NCBI GenBank assembly: GCA_019095985.1
Contig: CM032664.1
Coordinates: forward strand, 25,951,787-26,015,786
Length of the DNA: 64,000 nt
Source: Streblospio benedicti
Lineage: Eukaryota > Annelida > Polychaeta > Spionida > Spionidae
Direction of reading: 5' to 3'
Shown here: positions 10,798 to 19,793 of the stretch, in pieces
Layout: each line of letters starts with the position of its first letter
How positions within the stretch are numbered: the first letter of the stretch is position 1
Translations under genes and position numbers: made by a program
Notes under the pieces: model-generated
Databases searched by the model: none
What the model saw: the letters and a program-made list of their open reading frames with translations, nothing else
Told to the model about the DNA's origin: nothing

Positions 10798-11583
10798 GGT
10801 AATAAGAACAAATAGCAAAATTGCATTTTTTTTTTTATTTATTCACTAATTGCTTGTCCAACCCCAACCCGTAGTGTCGACTCCACTGTGAAATAATTGT
10901 GGCCTATTCGGTCGTGACAGCAATACATGGCGAGTCTACGGCCCAAACAAGATCGTATCGTGAGAAATGAGGTAATAAACAAGACAAGACAGCCCAATAA
11001 GATTGCTACAAACTGGAACGAATTGCAGCGGATAATGTGGAAGAAACACAGTAGTTTTGAAGCTGATAAAGTGGGGAAATGTATGCGTGCACTCATGGCT
11101 TTGTACGTCGCATATTTGACACCATGTCCCGGTGGTGACGAAAGGGCCTTGGTGGGGGTGGGGGTAAACATTTGAGTTCCCAAATTAGATTAAAAGTATT
11201 AGTATGACTGTTGTCTATGTTGTACAGAAGGGGTGAGAGCTTGAGATACTACATGATGCATGGTGCTGTTAGGTGTTGTGTAAGTGTGACATACATAAGA
11301 CCCTCCCTGACAAAATTGATGGAGTTACAAAAAGCAGTCGGGTTGTTTTCTGTTGCACTCTCATATGTGGTTACGGTGCTAATAATAGTTATCAGTATTT
11401 ATAATTAACTATGTCTCTGTACTAATACCATGAATACTGGGGTTAGTGTTGATAAACGCATTTTGCTCATGTTCATGATGCTTTTTTATGCTGAAATCAT
11501 GTTCCTTTTTAACTAATAAGTATTAACGGCGAATGGATTCTTAATTTGAATGTCCAAAAATTGAAAAAGTAATTATCAAAATA

Positions 11584-11647
11584 TTTCAATGCATCAGCAT
11601 CCTTGTCACAAATAAACAATTTTGACAAGGATGCAGATGCATTGAAA
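11584..11647. repeat. 25-bp-stem hairpin
   Basis: TTTCAATGCATC(A)GCATCCTTGTCA and its near-perfect reverse complement are separated by about 14 bases, with one mismatch. This may be a remnant of a small inverted-repeat element. Confidence 0.7.
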
Positions 11648-11756
11648 TTTAAATAAAACATTTTCATAGTTAATTTTTCAATCATGAATGTTTGGAGATT
11701 CGATGGCAAACAAAGTAAACACCACAAAAATCATGCTGTAATGATGGTAATTACTG

Positions 11757-12030
11757 CTGTTGCTGCTGTTGCTGCTGCTGCTAGTTCCCAATTACACGTC
11801 ACCACCTCTGACCTCACTGTTAAAACACCAGTAAAAACAAAAGCCATAAAATTGAACCCGGCAGACGACAAAACCACAAGCCCCAAGCACGCATGCGCGC
11901 TGACCCACAGGTCTCGTTTACAGATTCGCCGTCAGGGGCGCCACTCAAAACTGCCTGTTACCGCGCATGCGGGTGATTTAGGGTCCCTCTGGGGGCATGG
12001 GGGTCGGCGGGGGTCACTGCAGCCAATTTA
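11757..12030. promoter_or_regulatory. CTG repeat followed by CpG-rich, NRF1-like segment
   Basis: A (TGC)n run at 11757-11785 is followed by a CpG-enriched block with two NRF1-like sites, CGCATGCGCGC and CCGCGCATGCGG. Such clusters mark housekeeping promoters in animals. No first exon could be assigned on either side, so promoter function is inference. Confidence 0.25.
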
Positions 12031-12700
12031 TTTATTTATATGCACTTGAAGGGTGATATTTCTTGTTGATGTTTATGTGAGTAGCGATGTACATGGTTGT
12101 TGCCTGTGAATATTGCACTGAAAATTGTCACCCCGTGATTTAAAATTGTTTTATAGTAAGTTTGTTTTGTTTCTTTTTTTACTGTAGTAATTAGTAATTA
12201 GTCCAAAATTTATTTAATTGAGTCTCAAAATTCATAATCAATTTATAGAATTTTTAATGTTAACGTTTTCGAGTTACACTCCTTGTGATATATAAAATGA
12301 CGAAGAATATTAGTCCATTGCAGCATTAAACCAGTAATACAGTTTTTTTAAAAAGCAATATTGCATCATAATCAGGCAGTGGTATAATATAAGATTAACA
12401 GTAGAAGATTAAAGGAATAAAATTAAAGTACTTTACATTGATAATCTGAATTTAAATAATTGATAATCTGAATTTGAATAAACGTACAAGTATTGAAGTG
12501 GAGAAATATTATCCTTTATGTTTGTATAAAAGGATTACTTGATTTGGTTACACTGACCAGATCCTACCATTACTTACAAAATCTGGCTGTACGTTCAAAT
12601 CACATGACAGGTTCTGATTGGTTCAAACTCAATAATCCTCATACGATGAACCAGAGATCTGCCATATACCAGAAAAATCATTCACATGATGTAGGTTCAT
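12031..12700. other. AT-rich stretch
   Basis: TTGATAATCTGAATTT is tandemly duplicated at about 12439-12478. No gene is seen. If the terminal exon at 12701 is real, its 3'UTR lies here. Confidence 0.3.
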
Positions 12701-14296
12701 TTATGTAGCAAATATAACATCTAAGCCTGACCCATCCATACCATATCGTGTGGCAATCTTTGATAGTTCTGTAAAACAAAATCAATTTACAATGTGCATC
12801 AAAACCCGACAAAAAAAGTCATACCTTTCACCAGATCCAGGTTTTGGAAAAACCAGGATGGTGGTGGCGCACTTAACGAAAAAGGGCGCACTTTACGGGA
12901 TTTCATGAAAACCCTATGAAAATGAAGTATTTTGGTGGGAAAAGGGGGGGGCGCCCCACTGGATCTGCCATGCTTTTTCCAAACAGTATGCCCTCCATGC
13001 ACCCTTACACCAGTTGCATGACAGTATGGCCCTCAAGGTCATGTGACGAGGTAGCAGGGATTAAAGATGTTCGCGTGGCGGGTTTATCTCACCCTGGGGA
13101 TTAGTGCTAAGCCGGCGTGAGACAGACGAAATAACCTATTGTCTGAGGCGGCAGTAAACTACAGTACAATGCAGCAGTAAACTACAGTACAACGCAGGGT
13201 TTTCAAACACATGGATATGCATATGGATGAGGGGCCATGCGTAATTTGTGTAGTGAGGGGTAAGGGTGGGGGAGGGGGTGGGGCATGGCAGGTTCACCTG
13301 GAATCTGTTTTAGACTGTCAATGACCAGTCTTTCAATACCTTGTGAATTGATGAATACATGTATATGCCCGAAACAGTTGAGAATTGCATGTGTTTGCAT
13401 GATGACAAATAAAATATGTACATCACAGTACATGTGTGTGTATTGGTTTTATATTACCCGCTACTGGCATCTGTTTTGTCTTCAAAACGAAATGAAAATT
13501 ATATCACAACGTTCCCAGTTATAGTCAATCTTGTCCGGAGTACTATAGTAGGCCTAACTTTTGTAAGTAAACGGGATTAATGACTCAATATGTTTCTAGC
13601 TATAAGTTTGTTTTTTATTAAAATCGTTGGTGGTCTCGTTATTTGAGACGGAAGTGTAATGGCATGACGGGGGATATCTATTTACTTAAGCACTTAAACA
13701 TTTCAGTTATAATTACAACTATCTAACAACATTCATCAAGCAGACAATACTTCTCACATTTGTGCTGAGTAATCCTTCCATTACGTCATCGGACACGTGC
13801 GATACGACCCCTAATTACTCATTAGCATTAGTGAGGATCATTTATCATATGGTCATTGGCATTGACCATCGTTCTAGTCTGGGCCAAGAGAGCTTATATC
13901 AGCGACACCTCAAAGCCCATCGTAATGAAATCTGTGCGATAAAGGCTGTGATTTTGCTTATCCATGCCGAGCATTCATGATGATCATTACATGTCAAGTG
14001 TTCTAGCGAGCTAGCTGCTAGCAATGCTAGGCACGTGGACTGTACTGGACAGTAATTGGCACTTATTGAAGATTAACATCAGGAAAATCTGTTCATCTAC
14101 ATGGAAAGACATGGGTAACTGCCATTACTGAAAAATTCTTATTCTATTGAAATAAATCATATTTCCATGTTTTTGACATGATTCCTATCCTACCAGACGA
14201 CCACATACATGTATTGCCATTACAATGAAGCAAAATACTTGCCGATGGAACTTACTGATGAGTACCACCTGCTGTTGTTTCTCCAAAGTCAATAAT
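12701..14296 (-). CDS. candidate 3' exons of an unrecognised minus-strand gene
   Basis: Three short exons read in one open frame when joined: 14256-14296 (41 nt), 13298-13339 (42 nt) and 12701-12768 (ends in TAA). The splice sites are good: acceptor TGTAGTCAG with donor GTAAGT; acceptor CACAAG with donor GTGAAC; acceptor TTTTGTTTTACAG. The codon phases match at both joins. The joined product contains LLTLEKQQQVVLI, IERLVIDSLKQIP and LSKIATRYGMDG, and ends VIFAT. I do not recognise the family. The exons are very short, and another reading of the 14256 exon (upstream acceptor near 14393) is open in a different frame, so chance cannot be excluded. A possible first exon is at 17283-17418. Confidence 0.3.
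12829..12970. mobile_element. GGCAGATCC-family MITE, copy 2
   Basis: CAGATCCAGGTTTTGGAAAA and CTGGATCTGCCA form the ends. The interior has GATTTCATGAAAACC and AAGTATTTTGGTGGGAAAA, as in copy 1. It lies between two of the candidate exons, in what would be an intron or the 3' part of the minus-strand gene. Confidence 0.75.
13148..13260. repeat. short tandem repeat and a 40-bp block shared with a MITE
   Basis: GCAGTAAACTACAGTACAA occurs twice in tandem (13150-13195). The block at 13217-13256, with GGATGAGGGGCCATGCG, recurs with one mismatch inside the MITE at 14912-14951. Confidence 0.7.
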
Positions 14297-14509
14297 CTGA
14301 CTACAATTATTTGGAAACACACACAAGAAGTCGCCTGCCATTGACCACTTCCCCAAGTTGAGCATCCCCGTAATATAAACCCTCTCTGTGTTCTGAACTT
14401 TTGAACAAATATTTTCATTTCATCACTTGAATCATGTACCTGTACACATAATCTGTGTGTTTGTGTGTTTTCTTCTGTCTATTTTCGTATTAGATCATTA
14501 GTATTTCCA

Positions 14510-14700
14510 ATATTTACAGATTTGCTGGGTTTACCAGAAGCCAGATATGTGGCAATGTCCATTCTGCCCAAGGTTGAACCGTTCATTGCTTTTGTTCTGG
14601 GAGAGAGGGACGAAGCATGGCGATTAGGTGGGTGGTCAAGTATCGATTCAGCTGGTGATGTAATGGGCGAAAATGTGGAGCCCAACTTGTACTTATAGTT
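14510..14700. other. possible coding exon, strand unresolved
   Basis: On plus, acceptor CCAATATTTACAG at 14519 opens a frame with PEARYVAMSILPKVEPF and GERDEAWRLGGW, ending in a stop at 14698. On minus, the same DNA reads LDHPPNRHASSLSPRTKAMN and GRMDIATYLASGKPSKS, followed by a GTAAAT donor. Both look protein-like and neither matches a family I know. It may be an exon of the minus-strand candidate gene. Confidence 0.25.
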
Positions 14701-14814
14701 AGTTATGAGGTGATTTAATCTTCGTACATAATTTTGAATACAAAGGAGATAATTTAGATACAACGGTTTGTAGGGACAGGTGGGGATGCATCCTATCTAG
14801 CCTAAGTATCACGC

Positions 14815-14983
14815 TGGCAGATCCAGGTTTTTGGAAAGGGTGGGGGGGGCACACTTAAGGAAAGAGGGGGGTCGTGAAAAACCCTATAGAAATGAAGTAT
14901 TTTGGTGGGACATGCATATGGATGAGGGGCCATGCGTAATTTGTTTAGTGATGCACGCCCCCCCCTTCCCCCTGGATCTGCCT
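14815..14983. mobile_element. GGCAGATCC-family MITE, copy 3 with a replaced interior
   Basis: The ends are GGCAGATCCAGG and CCTGGATCTGCC, with AAGTATTTTGGTGGGA inside. The right part carries a 40-bp block (14912-14951) that also occurs outside any MITE at 13217-13256, so this copy gained local sequence. Confidence 0.75.
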
Positions 14984-16440
14984 ATGTCCCAGTAACACCA
15001 GCCATCTTAATCACGTGACACAAAAGTAATATGGTGGATGGCACACGAAACATTTGGACAAATAAGAAGTTTCAAGAAACTGTATTTATGATTTCTTCTA
15101 CTGATAATACGTAGTATATGAGTAAGCTATGAGCACGAATTATAACAACAGATATTGCGACAGGTTAACAAAAACTTTGCCCTTAATTAAGGTGTGACGT
15201 CACCAACAATGCTATAATCAGTAAACTTGGCAATCAACCCCCTGCTATTACCAATTAATGACATACTCCCATTCCTATAGAACGACGTTAAACCTATTAT
15301 CATGCAATATGAAGTGTTAATTCCCAGCAAATGAAATTTGCTCACTGGGTCTGAAAGTTGTCTTATCTGGTTTCCACTAAGATGGCGCAGCAATTGCGTG
15401 AACATATCGCAGACAAACGTACAAAATTGGCCAGTCTCATAACACTCCAATCAGTTCTCTATATGCTTTTCATTTACACCCCATGAAACCACCATAGCTC
15501 TTGAACTATACGAATAGAGCTAGGACCCCAGTAGAAAAACTAACACCCAATTATTGTCTATAAGTACAGCTTTAAAGGTTGCCGTGTAAAGTTGTTTCAA
15601 TCGATGTTTCATTAAGGGCGTGTCTATCAAAGTGTCGGCTGCTCTCTCGGGTCGGGACGAGACTTAATGACGTCAGCGTACGTCTTATTGGGGATTAAAC
15701 AAGATGGCGCTGAGTCTGTGGCTGCTAATCATAGGATTAAATGGGAGTGGATTTTAATGGCACTGTCTGGGTTGACTTGTAGCTGAAAAATACACTTTGG
15801 GGGCTGGTATATTTGGCATGCAGTGGGAGGTGGGGGTGGGGATTATGATGTTTAAGCCAAACTAGGTGCCTAGAAGAATCAAGCAGGTGTTTATTATGTC
15901 TGTTTAGATGACCTTACTATACACCTATTTTCGTATAACTAGGAATCATGGGGAATGAATAGAAAAAAACAAACCAAGCACATTGCTGTTTTGCATTTGC
16001 ACGAAGCTTTTTCGCTGTCTCAATAGAAATATTTCAGTACGATCGTACAATGTGTCTCAAAAAAGTTACTACAATTTCAACCCACGTGGTGCAGTCTCAA
16101 TCAACCAAAGCTCTGTGATGCTACGGCGTGGCAGAAAGAAATGATAAAGACTGATACTGTTTGTCTAGTTCTTTTTCAGATTGCAATTGCTTGTAGCCAC
16201 CTGCTGGTTTTAGACAGGAACTACGATCGCACCATAAGTATTTCTATTAGCAAATAAGTGTATGGCTGCGCTTCTAAGACATCTTGCCACAACCTGTAAT
16301 TATCTATTATATTCACCCAATGCAAGATTATTGCTAACAAGAGAATTACTGTTTTTTCATGGACAACATATTATGTCCATACACTATAAATATGTGTATT
16401 CAATTGCCTTTGTGCCTAAGTGTATTCAGAGTTCTAATGT
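14984..16440. other. unassigned stretch with a CRE-like site
   Basis: ATGACGTCAGCGTACGTC at about 15668 precedes CAAGATGGCGCTGAG (YY1-like) and a short frame MALSLWLLIIGLNGSGF. This could be a promoter and signal-peptide start, but no continuation was found. Confidence 0.2.
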
Positions 16441-16570
16441 GCACTACCTCCCGCGCATGCGTCCATCTCCCTCCATCACGTGGCCATGACGTCACATCCG
16501 GAGGTCACGTGAGGCTGCACCAGACGACATTCTACCACGTGCAGACAGCTGTACAACACACGCACATCTC
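16440..16570. promoter_or_regulatory. promoter-like cluster: NRF1, USF, CRE and ETS motifs
   Basis: Within about 100 bp lie CGCGCATGCGTCC (NRF1-like), CACGTGGC and TCACGTGAG (USF E-boxes), TGACGTCA (CRE) and ATCCGGAGG (ETS). This density is typical of an animal core promoter. The gene it would serve is not identified; the candidate exon at 16841-16966 lies nearby. Confidence 0.3.
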
Positions 16571-16840
16571 ACAGTATTTGTATTCTATAGACACGTGGAC
16601 CTAGACATGCGCTTGGCTGATTTCGGAGGGATTTGTAAATTACAGGCAATTTTTAAAGTTACAAATTGCCATTTTATAGTTGGCAGATAATAGTTTGCCA
16701 CTGGCAACTAGGGGTAGCATTGCTGTAGACAATTTCATGGCCCATCTACATACTAATATGCTAAGGTTTTTCAAACTTACACGCATCACGCAATGTTGGC
16801 TGGGCGGAGACGGCTCACATTGGTCTCAAACCTATCTCAC

Positions 16841-16966
16841 GTGCCTTCTGTCTTGCAACGCCGCATTCATTTTCCCCTTTCCTGTCTGGTTTTCGTGTAT
16901 TTCAAGTTTTATTTCAAAATCGGTCAAAATTGCTATCCAAACGTCCTTGTCTTTGGCCTTCAAGTA
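16841..16966 (-). CDS. candidate internal exon, unrecognised
   Basis: A 126-nt, phase 0-0 segment on minus lies between CCATGCTGCAG (acceptor) and CAC|GTGAGA (donor). It reads 42 residues including YLKAKDKDVWIAILTDF and ENQTGKGKMNAALQDRR. The overlapping plus-strand frame of 139 residues looks less protein-like. The phase does not match the likely donors of the exon at 17283-17418, so at least one exon would lie between them if they belong together. Confidence 0.2.
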
Positions 16967-17282
16967 CTGCAGCATGGGCGTAGGTGCTCACGTGACTTAC
17001 ACAAGCAAGCACCTGCCTCATAGTATAAAGTATTCTTGTAACTTGGTAGACAGCATATGGATTCATGTTAGTTTCTCTCTTTCATTTTCTTGCTGTTAGC
17101 TATTCCTTACTTACTTGATTACTTGTGATGTGCATTCCTCCTCTTTGTCAGGAGAATCCTGGTCTGTCCCAGGTGACTTTTTTTCTTTTGTTTTTGCTTG
17201 CTTCCCCCCCCCTCCACCCCCCCCCTTAGTCCCCGGGACCCCCGTGCCCTTGCCACTGCCCAATTATACATACAGCTTCTAC

Positions 17283-17418
17283 CATCGGTAGTTGCTCTAC
17301 GGTTGTGCATGGCGAAGATGACGTTTCTGGCCTCCTTTTCAAGATACTGGACCACATCTTGGTTTTCACTAGCAAAAGAGGGGTCAAGGATAGCGGCAAC
17401 TAATTCATCCTCAGCCAT
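17283..17418 (-). CDS. candidate first coding exon, unrecognised
   Basis: ATG at 17418 opens a 45-residue frame starting MAEDELVAAILDPSFASENQ and continuing DVVQYLEKEARNVIFAMHNR. It can end at donor G|GTAGAA (17283) or T|GTATGT a few bases on, both phase 1. Beyond the donors the frame becomes low-complexity (GGVEGGGSKQKQKKK), as expected for intron read-through. It lies head to head with the zinc-finger gene, 210 bp between the start codons. Family unknown. Confidence 0.35.
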
Positions 17419-17553
17419 GTTACCTGTTACTTTTGATATGCTTAAATAGCAGATCTACTCACTGAAAGAGGACGTTATGACTCTTCTGCTTGGAGGTTAG
17501 TGGAACGTCAGACGTAAAGTTAGATAGATCTATGCAACAAATACTATCAGGCA

Positions 17554-17622
17554 AGTCAAGTCAAGAAATATTTATTTAAAAGTCAGTACATTATAACAAA
17601 TAACATAAGTTCTACAGTACCA
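17554..17622 (-). mobile_element. possible LINE 3' end in reverse orientation
   Basis: (GTCAA)n followed by GAAATATTTATTTAAAAGTCAG resembles the reverse of a non-LTR element tail. Similar repeat-plus-TTTATTTCAG junctions occur at 40675 and 62346. It sits directly before the zinc-finger start codon, so the 5'UTR or an upstream splice acceptor (GTTCTACAG) may derive from it. Confidence 0.35.
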
Positions 17623-17628
17623 GAAGAA

Positions 17629-18951
17629 ATGGAATCGCCTAAACCAACAGAAACTGTCCGAGCGAGAGGTGGGAAAGGGTTGGTTTCTGCTCAGGATTTT
17701 ACATCAAGCCTAGAGGGAAACAAATCTTCTCCAGGAAGAACAAAAATTATGAAAATTGAACATCAGGGTGATGGTGATGTGCAAGATCCTGAAATGCCTC
17801 CAATAGTCCTGGCTAATGAAGATGGTGCTATCATTTCTGCTGATGCCATGTGTGGTGGCACAGTGCAAGTTCAAGTCGTAAGTGAAGAGGGACAGGGCGG
17901 AACACACGTGCTAGAAATAGCTCCAACCGTTAAAATCCAACAAATTATTAATGAGTCAGTTATGAATGAGTCAGTTAATATAACTCCGAAAATGAGACAA
18001 CCCAGACAATTTGATACACCCACGAGTGCACCAGCAAAGATTATAACCTGTAAATTGAAACCAGTAGAAGAAATTCCGTGTAAGATTTGTGATGTCTATG
18101 TTGGTGATTATGAGCAGCTTTTAAAACATGTTAAAACGCATCACATGGACGCATATGGTGTTGATGATTATATTGAAGAAGTGCAAATGGAGATGCAAGT
18201 TGATTGTCCCGAGTGTCATCTTACTATAGAGTCTCAAACAGAACTCAAGTTCCACATTGAAAGAGAGCATTCCCACATTGGTACTGAAATTCGATGCGAG
18301 CTTTGTGAGAAAACTTACAAAAGTGCAGCTTCCTTAAAAAGTCATATCAGTCGGCAGCATACTGCCAGGAAAAGCTTTGAATGTCACGTGTGCAGTGCCA
18401 CATTTAAAGAAACAAGAAGTCTGAGGGAGCACATTAACTGTGTGCATGAAACAAGAGAAACCTTCGATTGCGATGTGTGTGGCAAGACTTATCTTACCAA
18501 AGGTCGTTTGCGTAAACATAAATACACCCACGGTGGTTTTCGTCACTTTTGTGAATATTGCAACAAAGGCTTCCATCTGAGGGACAACATGAATAAGCAT
18601 GTGGAGGTAATGCACGAACAGAAGTTTGGAAAACAATTCCAGTGTAATTATTGTGGAAAGGCATTCACCGAGAAAGGTAACTTGCAGCAGCACATTTTAG
18701 GTGTACATCTGAAGAAGTCACTCTATGCATGTCTCTATTGTAATGAAGGTTTTAAACGCAAGAATACGATGTTAGACCACATGAAATCCCATGCAAGGCC
18801 CGAGATTGAGCCGGGTATTGAAGAAGCTAAACAAGATGGTGTTCAAAGAATGGAGCCAGACGAGTTGGCTGCTTTAACAAAGAAAATGGCTGAACAAAAT
18901 GAAGGGGAAACAAGTGGGGGAAAAGATAATGATTATGTGGAATTTGATTAA
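17629..18951 (+). CDS. C2H2 zinc-finger protein, eight fingers
   Basis: An intact 440-residue protein in one exon. The first 150 residues have no recognised domain and include an acidic, Gly- and Val-rich part (50-110). Eight C2H2 fingers begin at about residues 151, 193, 223, 252, 281, 308, 339 and 368. The linkers are irregular, not the TGEKP type; several fingers end in H-x4-H or H-x3-H. The C-terminal 50 residues are acidic and end DNDYVEFD. The protein is expected to be nuclear and to bind DNA; orthology is not recognised. The start codon has G at -3 and +4. The gene may be the last exon of a spliced gene, or a retrocopy, since an A-rich tract follows the AATAAA at 19242. No break is seen. 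Confidence 0.85.
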   Translation: MESPKPTETVRARGGKGLVSAQDFTSSLEGNKSSPGRTKIMKIEHQGDGDVQDPEMPPIVLANEDGAIISADAMCGGTVQVQVVSEEGQGGTHVLEIAPTVKIQQIINESVMNESVNITPKMRQPRQFDTPTSAPAKIITCKLKPVEEIPCKICDVYVGDYEQLLKHVKTHHMDAYGVDDYIEEVQMEMQVDCPECHLTIESQTELKFHIEREHSHIGTEIRCELCEKTYKSAASLKSHISRQHTARKSFECHVCSATFKETRSLREHINCVHETRETFDCDVCGKTYLTKGRLRKHKYTHGGFRHFCEYCNKGFHLRDNMNKHVEVMHEQKFGKQFQCNYCGKAFTEKGNLQQHILGVHLKKSLYACLYCNEGFKRKNTMLDHMKSHARPEIEPGIEEAKQDGVQRMEPDELAALTKKMAEQNEGETSGGKDNDYVEFD

Positions 18952-19241
18952 TTAAAAAAAACAAAAACTGATTTGACAATCGTTGAAAGGAAGTGTTATT
19001 GGTTAAAAGTTTAAACATTTAGTGTGAATATTCATTATAATACTGGTTATGTAATATCTGAGTCTAACTTCACAAATCTGTTGCTGTATATGGGTTGATG
19101 TATTTTGTACATTTTATTGTTTCTGTTGCTGCATGTTTTAGTGTTGATAATTATGGTTGCAATTTATGAAGTGTTATGTATATATTATTCATATTGGTAA
19201 ATTTAAAGCTAATATGTAATTGAAGAACATTTATTAATATG

Positions 19242-19305
19242 AATAAACACTTTATTTGCAAAAAAAAAATAAAAAAAATATATATATAAAAAAAAGTTTT
19301 TTATC
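19242..19305 (+). other. poly(A) signal followed by an A-rich tract
   Basis: AATAAA at 19242-19247 is followed 13 nt later by an A run with a few T interruptions up to about 19304. A genomic A tract at the expected cleavage site is a hallmark of retrocopied mRNA. No clear target-site duplication was found. Confidence 0.6.
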
Positions 19306-19331
19306 ATTTGGAGTAAAAAACACTAGCAAAA

Positions 19332-19660
19332 GATGGTAAAGCTAGCGGTTGTGGAGCATTGGGAGAGGAAGCTCAAGAGTGAAGCGTCACATATGAGGAG
19401 CCTTCGTTTCCTCAAAGTAGACGCTTGCTGCTTGGGCTTCTCCCACCCAGTTTGGTTGACAGGCCCAGACCTGCTATAAGCGATTATGGCCACCGTAAGG
19501 GCAGCCATGCTTGTCGGCAGATACCCATTTTCTGGTCACAAGTGTGCAGGTAGTGGCACTTCCTGAGCCAGAGTCAGTGGACCACTTTGTCCTCCGCTGC
19601 ACTCTGTATAATGACCTGAGAGAGCGTCTTGTAACATTACATAATGTACTTGTATGTTTA
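19332..19660 (+). mobile_element. non-LTR retrotransposon (LINE) C-terminal fragment
   Basis: Conceptual translation gives HWERKLKSEASHMRSLRFLK, then VGRYPFSGHKC and EPESVDHFVLRCTLYNDLRE. These fit the region downstream of reverse transcriptase in CR1/L2-like and related LINEs, where a Cys/His-containing EHxLxxC motif occurs. The reading frame shifts between VGRYPFSGHKC and EPESVDHF, and a stop lies before the first of these, so the copy is dead. Only the last part of the ORF remains. Confidence 0.6.
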
Positions 19661-19793
19661 AGTATTAAGTATAAGATGTGATAATGAAAGTCTCTACACT
19701 TTGTATGTCATCAAGATATTATCCTGTACAATCTACTTTAACAATTCAACATAAAACATTTTAACTCGACAGGAGTAATCATAGTTGCATGAC
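19661..19793. other. short AT-rich spacer
   Basis: No feature is seen between the LINE fragment and the CXC-family remnant. Confidence 0.4.

Noticed and set aside
13209-14951. CRISPR-like or regularly spaced repeats
   Set aside because: Only two copies of a 40-bp block, explained by MITE capture; the organism is an animal.
16680-17099. 139-codon plus frame
   Set aside because: Composition is not protein-like, with no domain and no splice context; the minus strand looks more coding.
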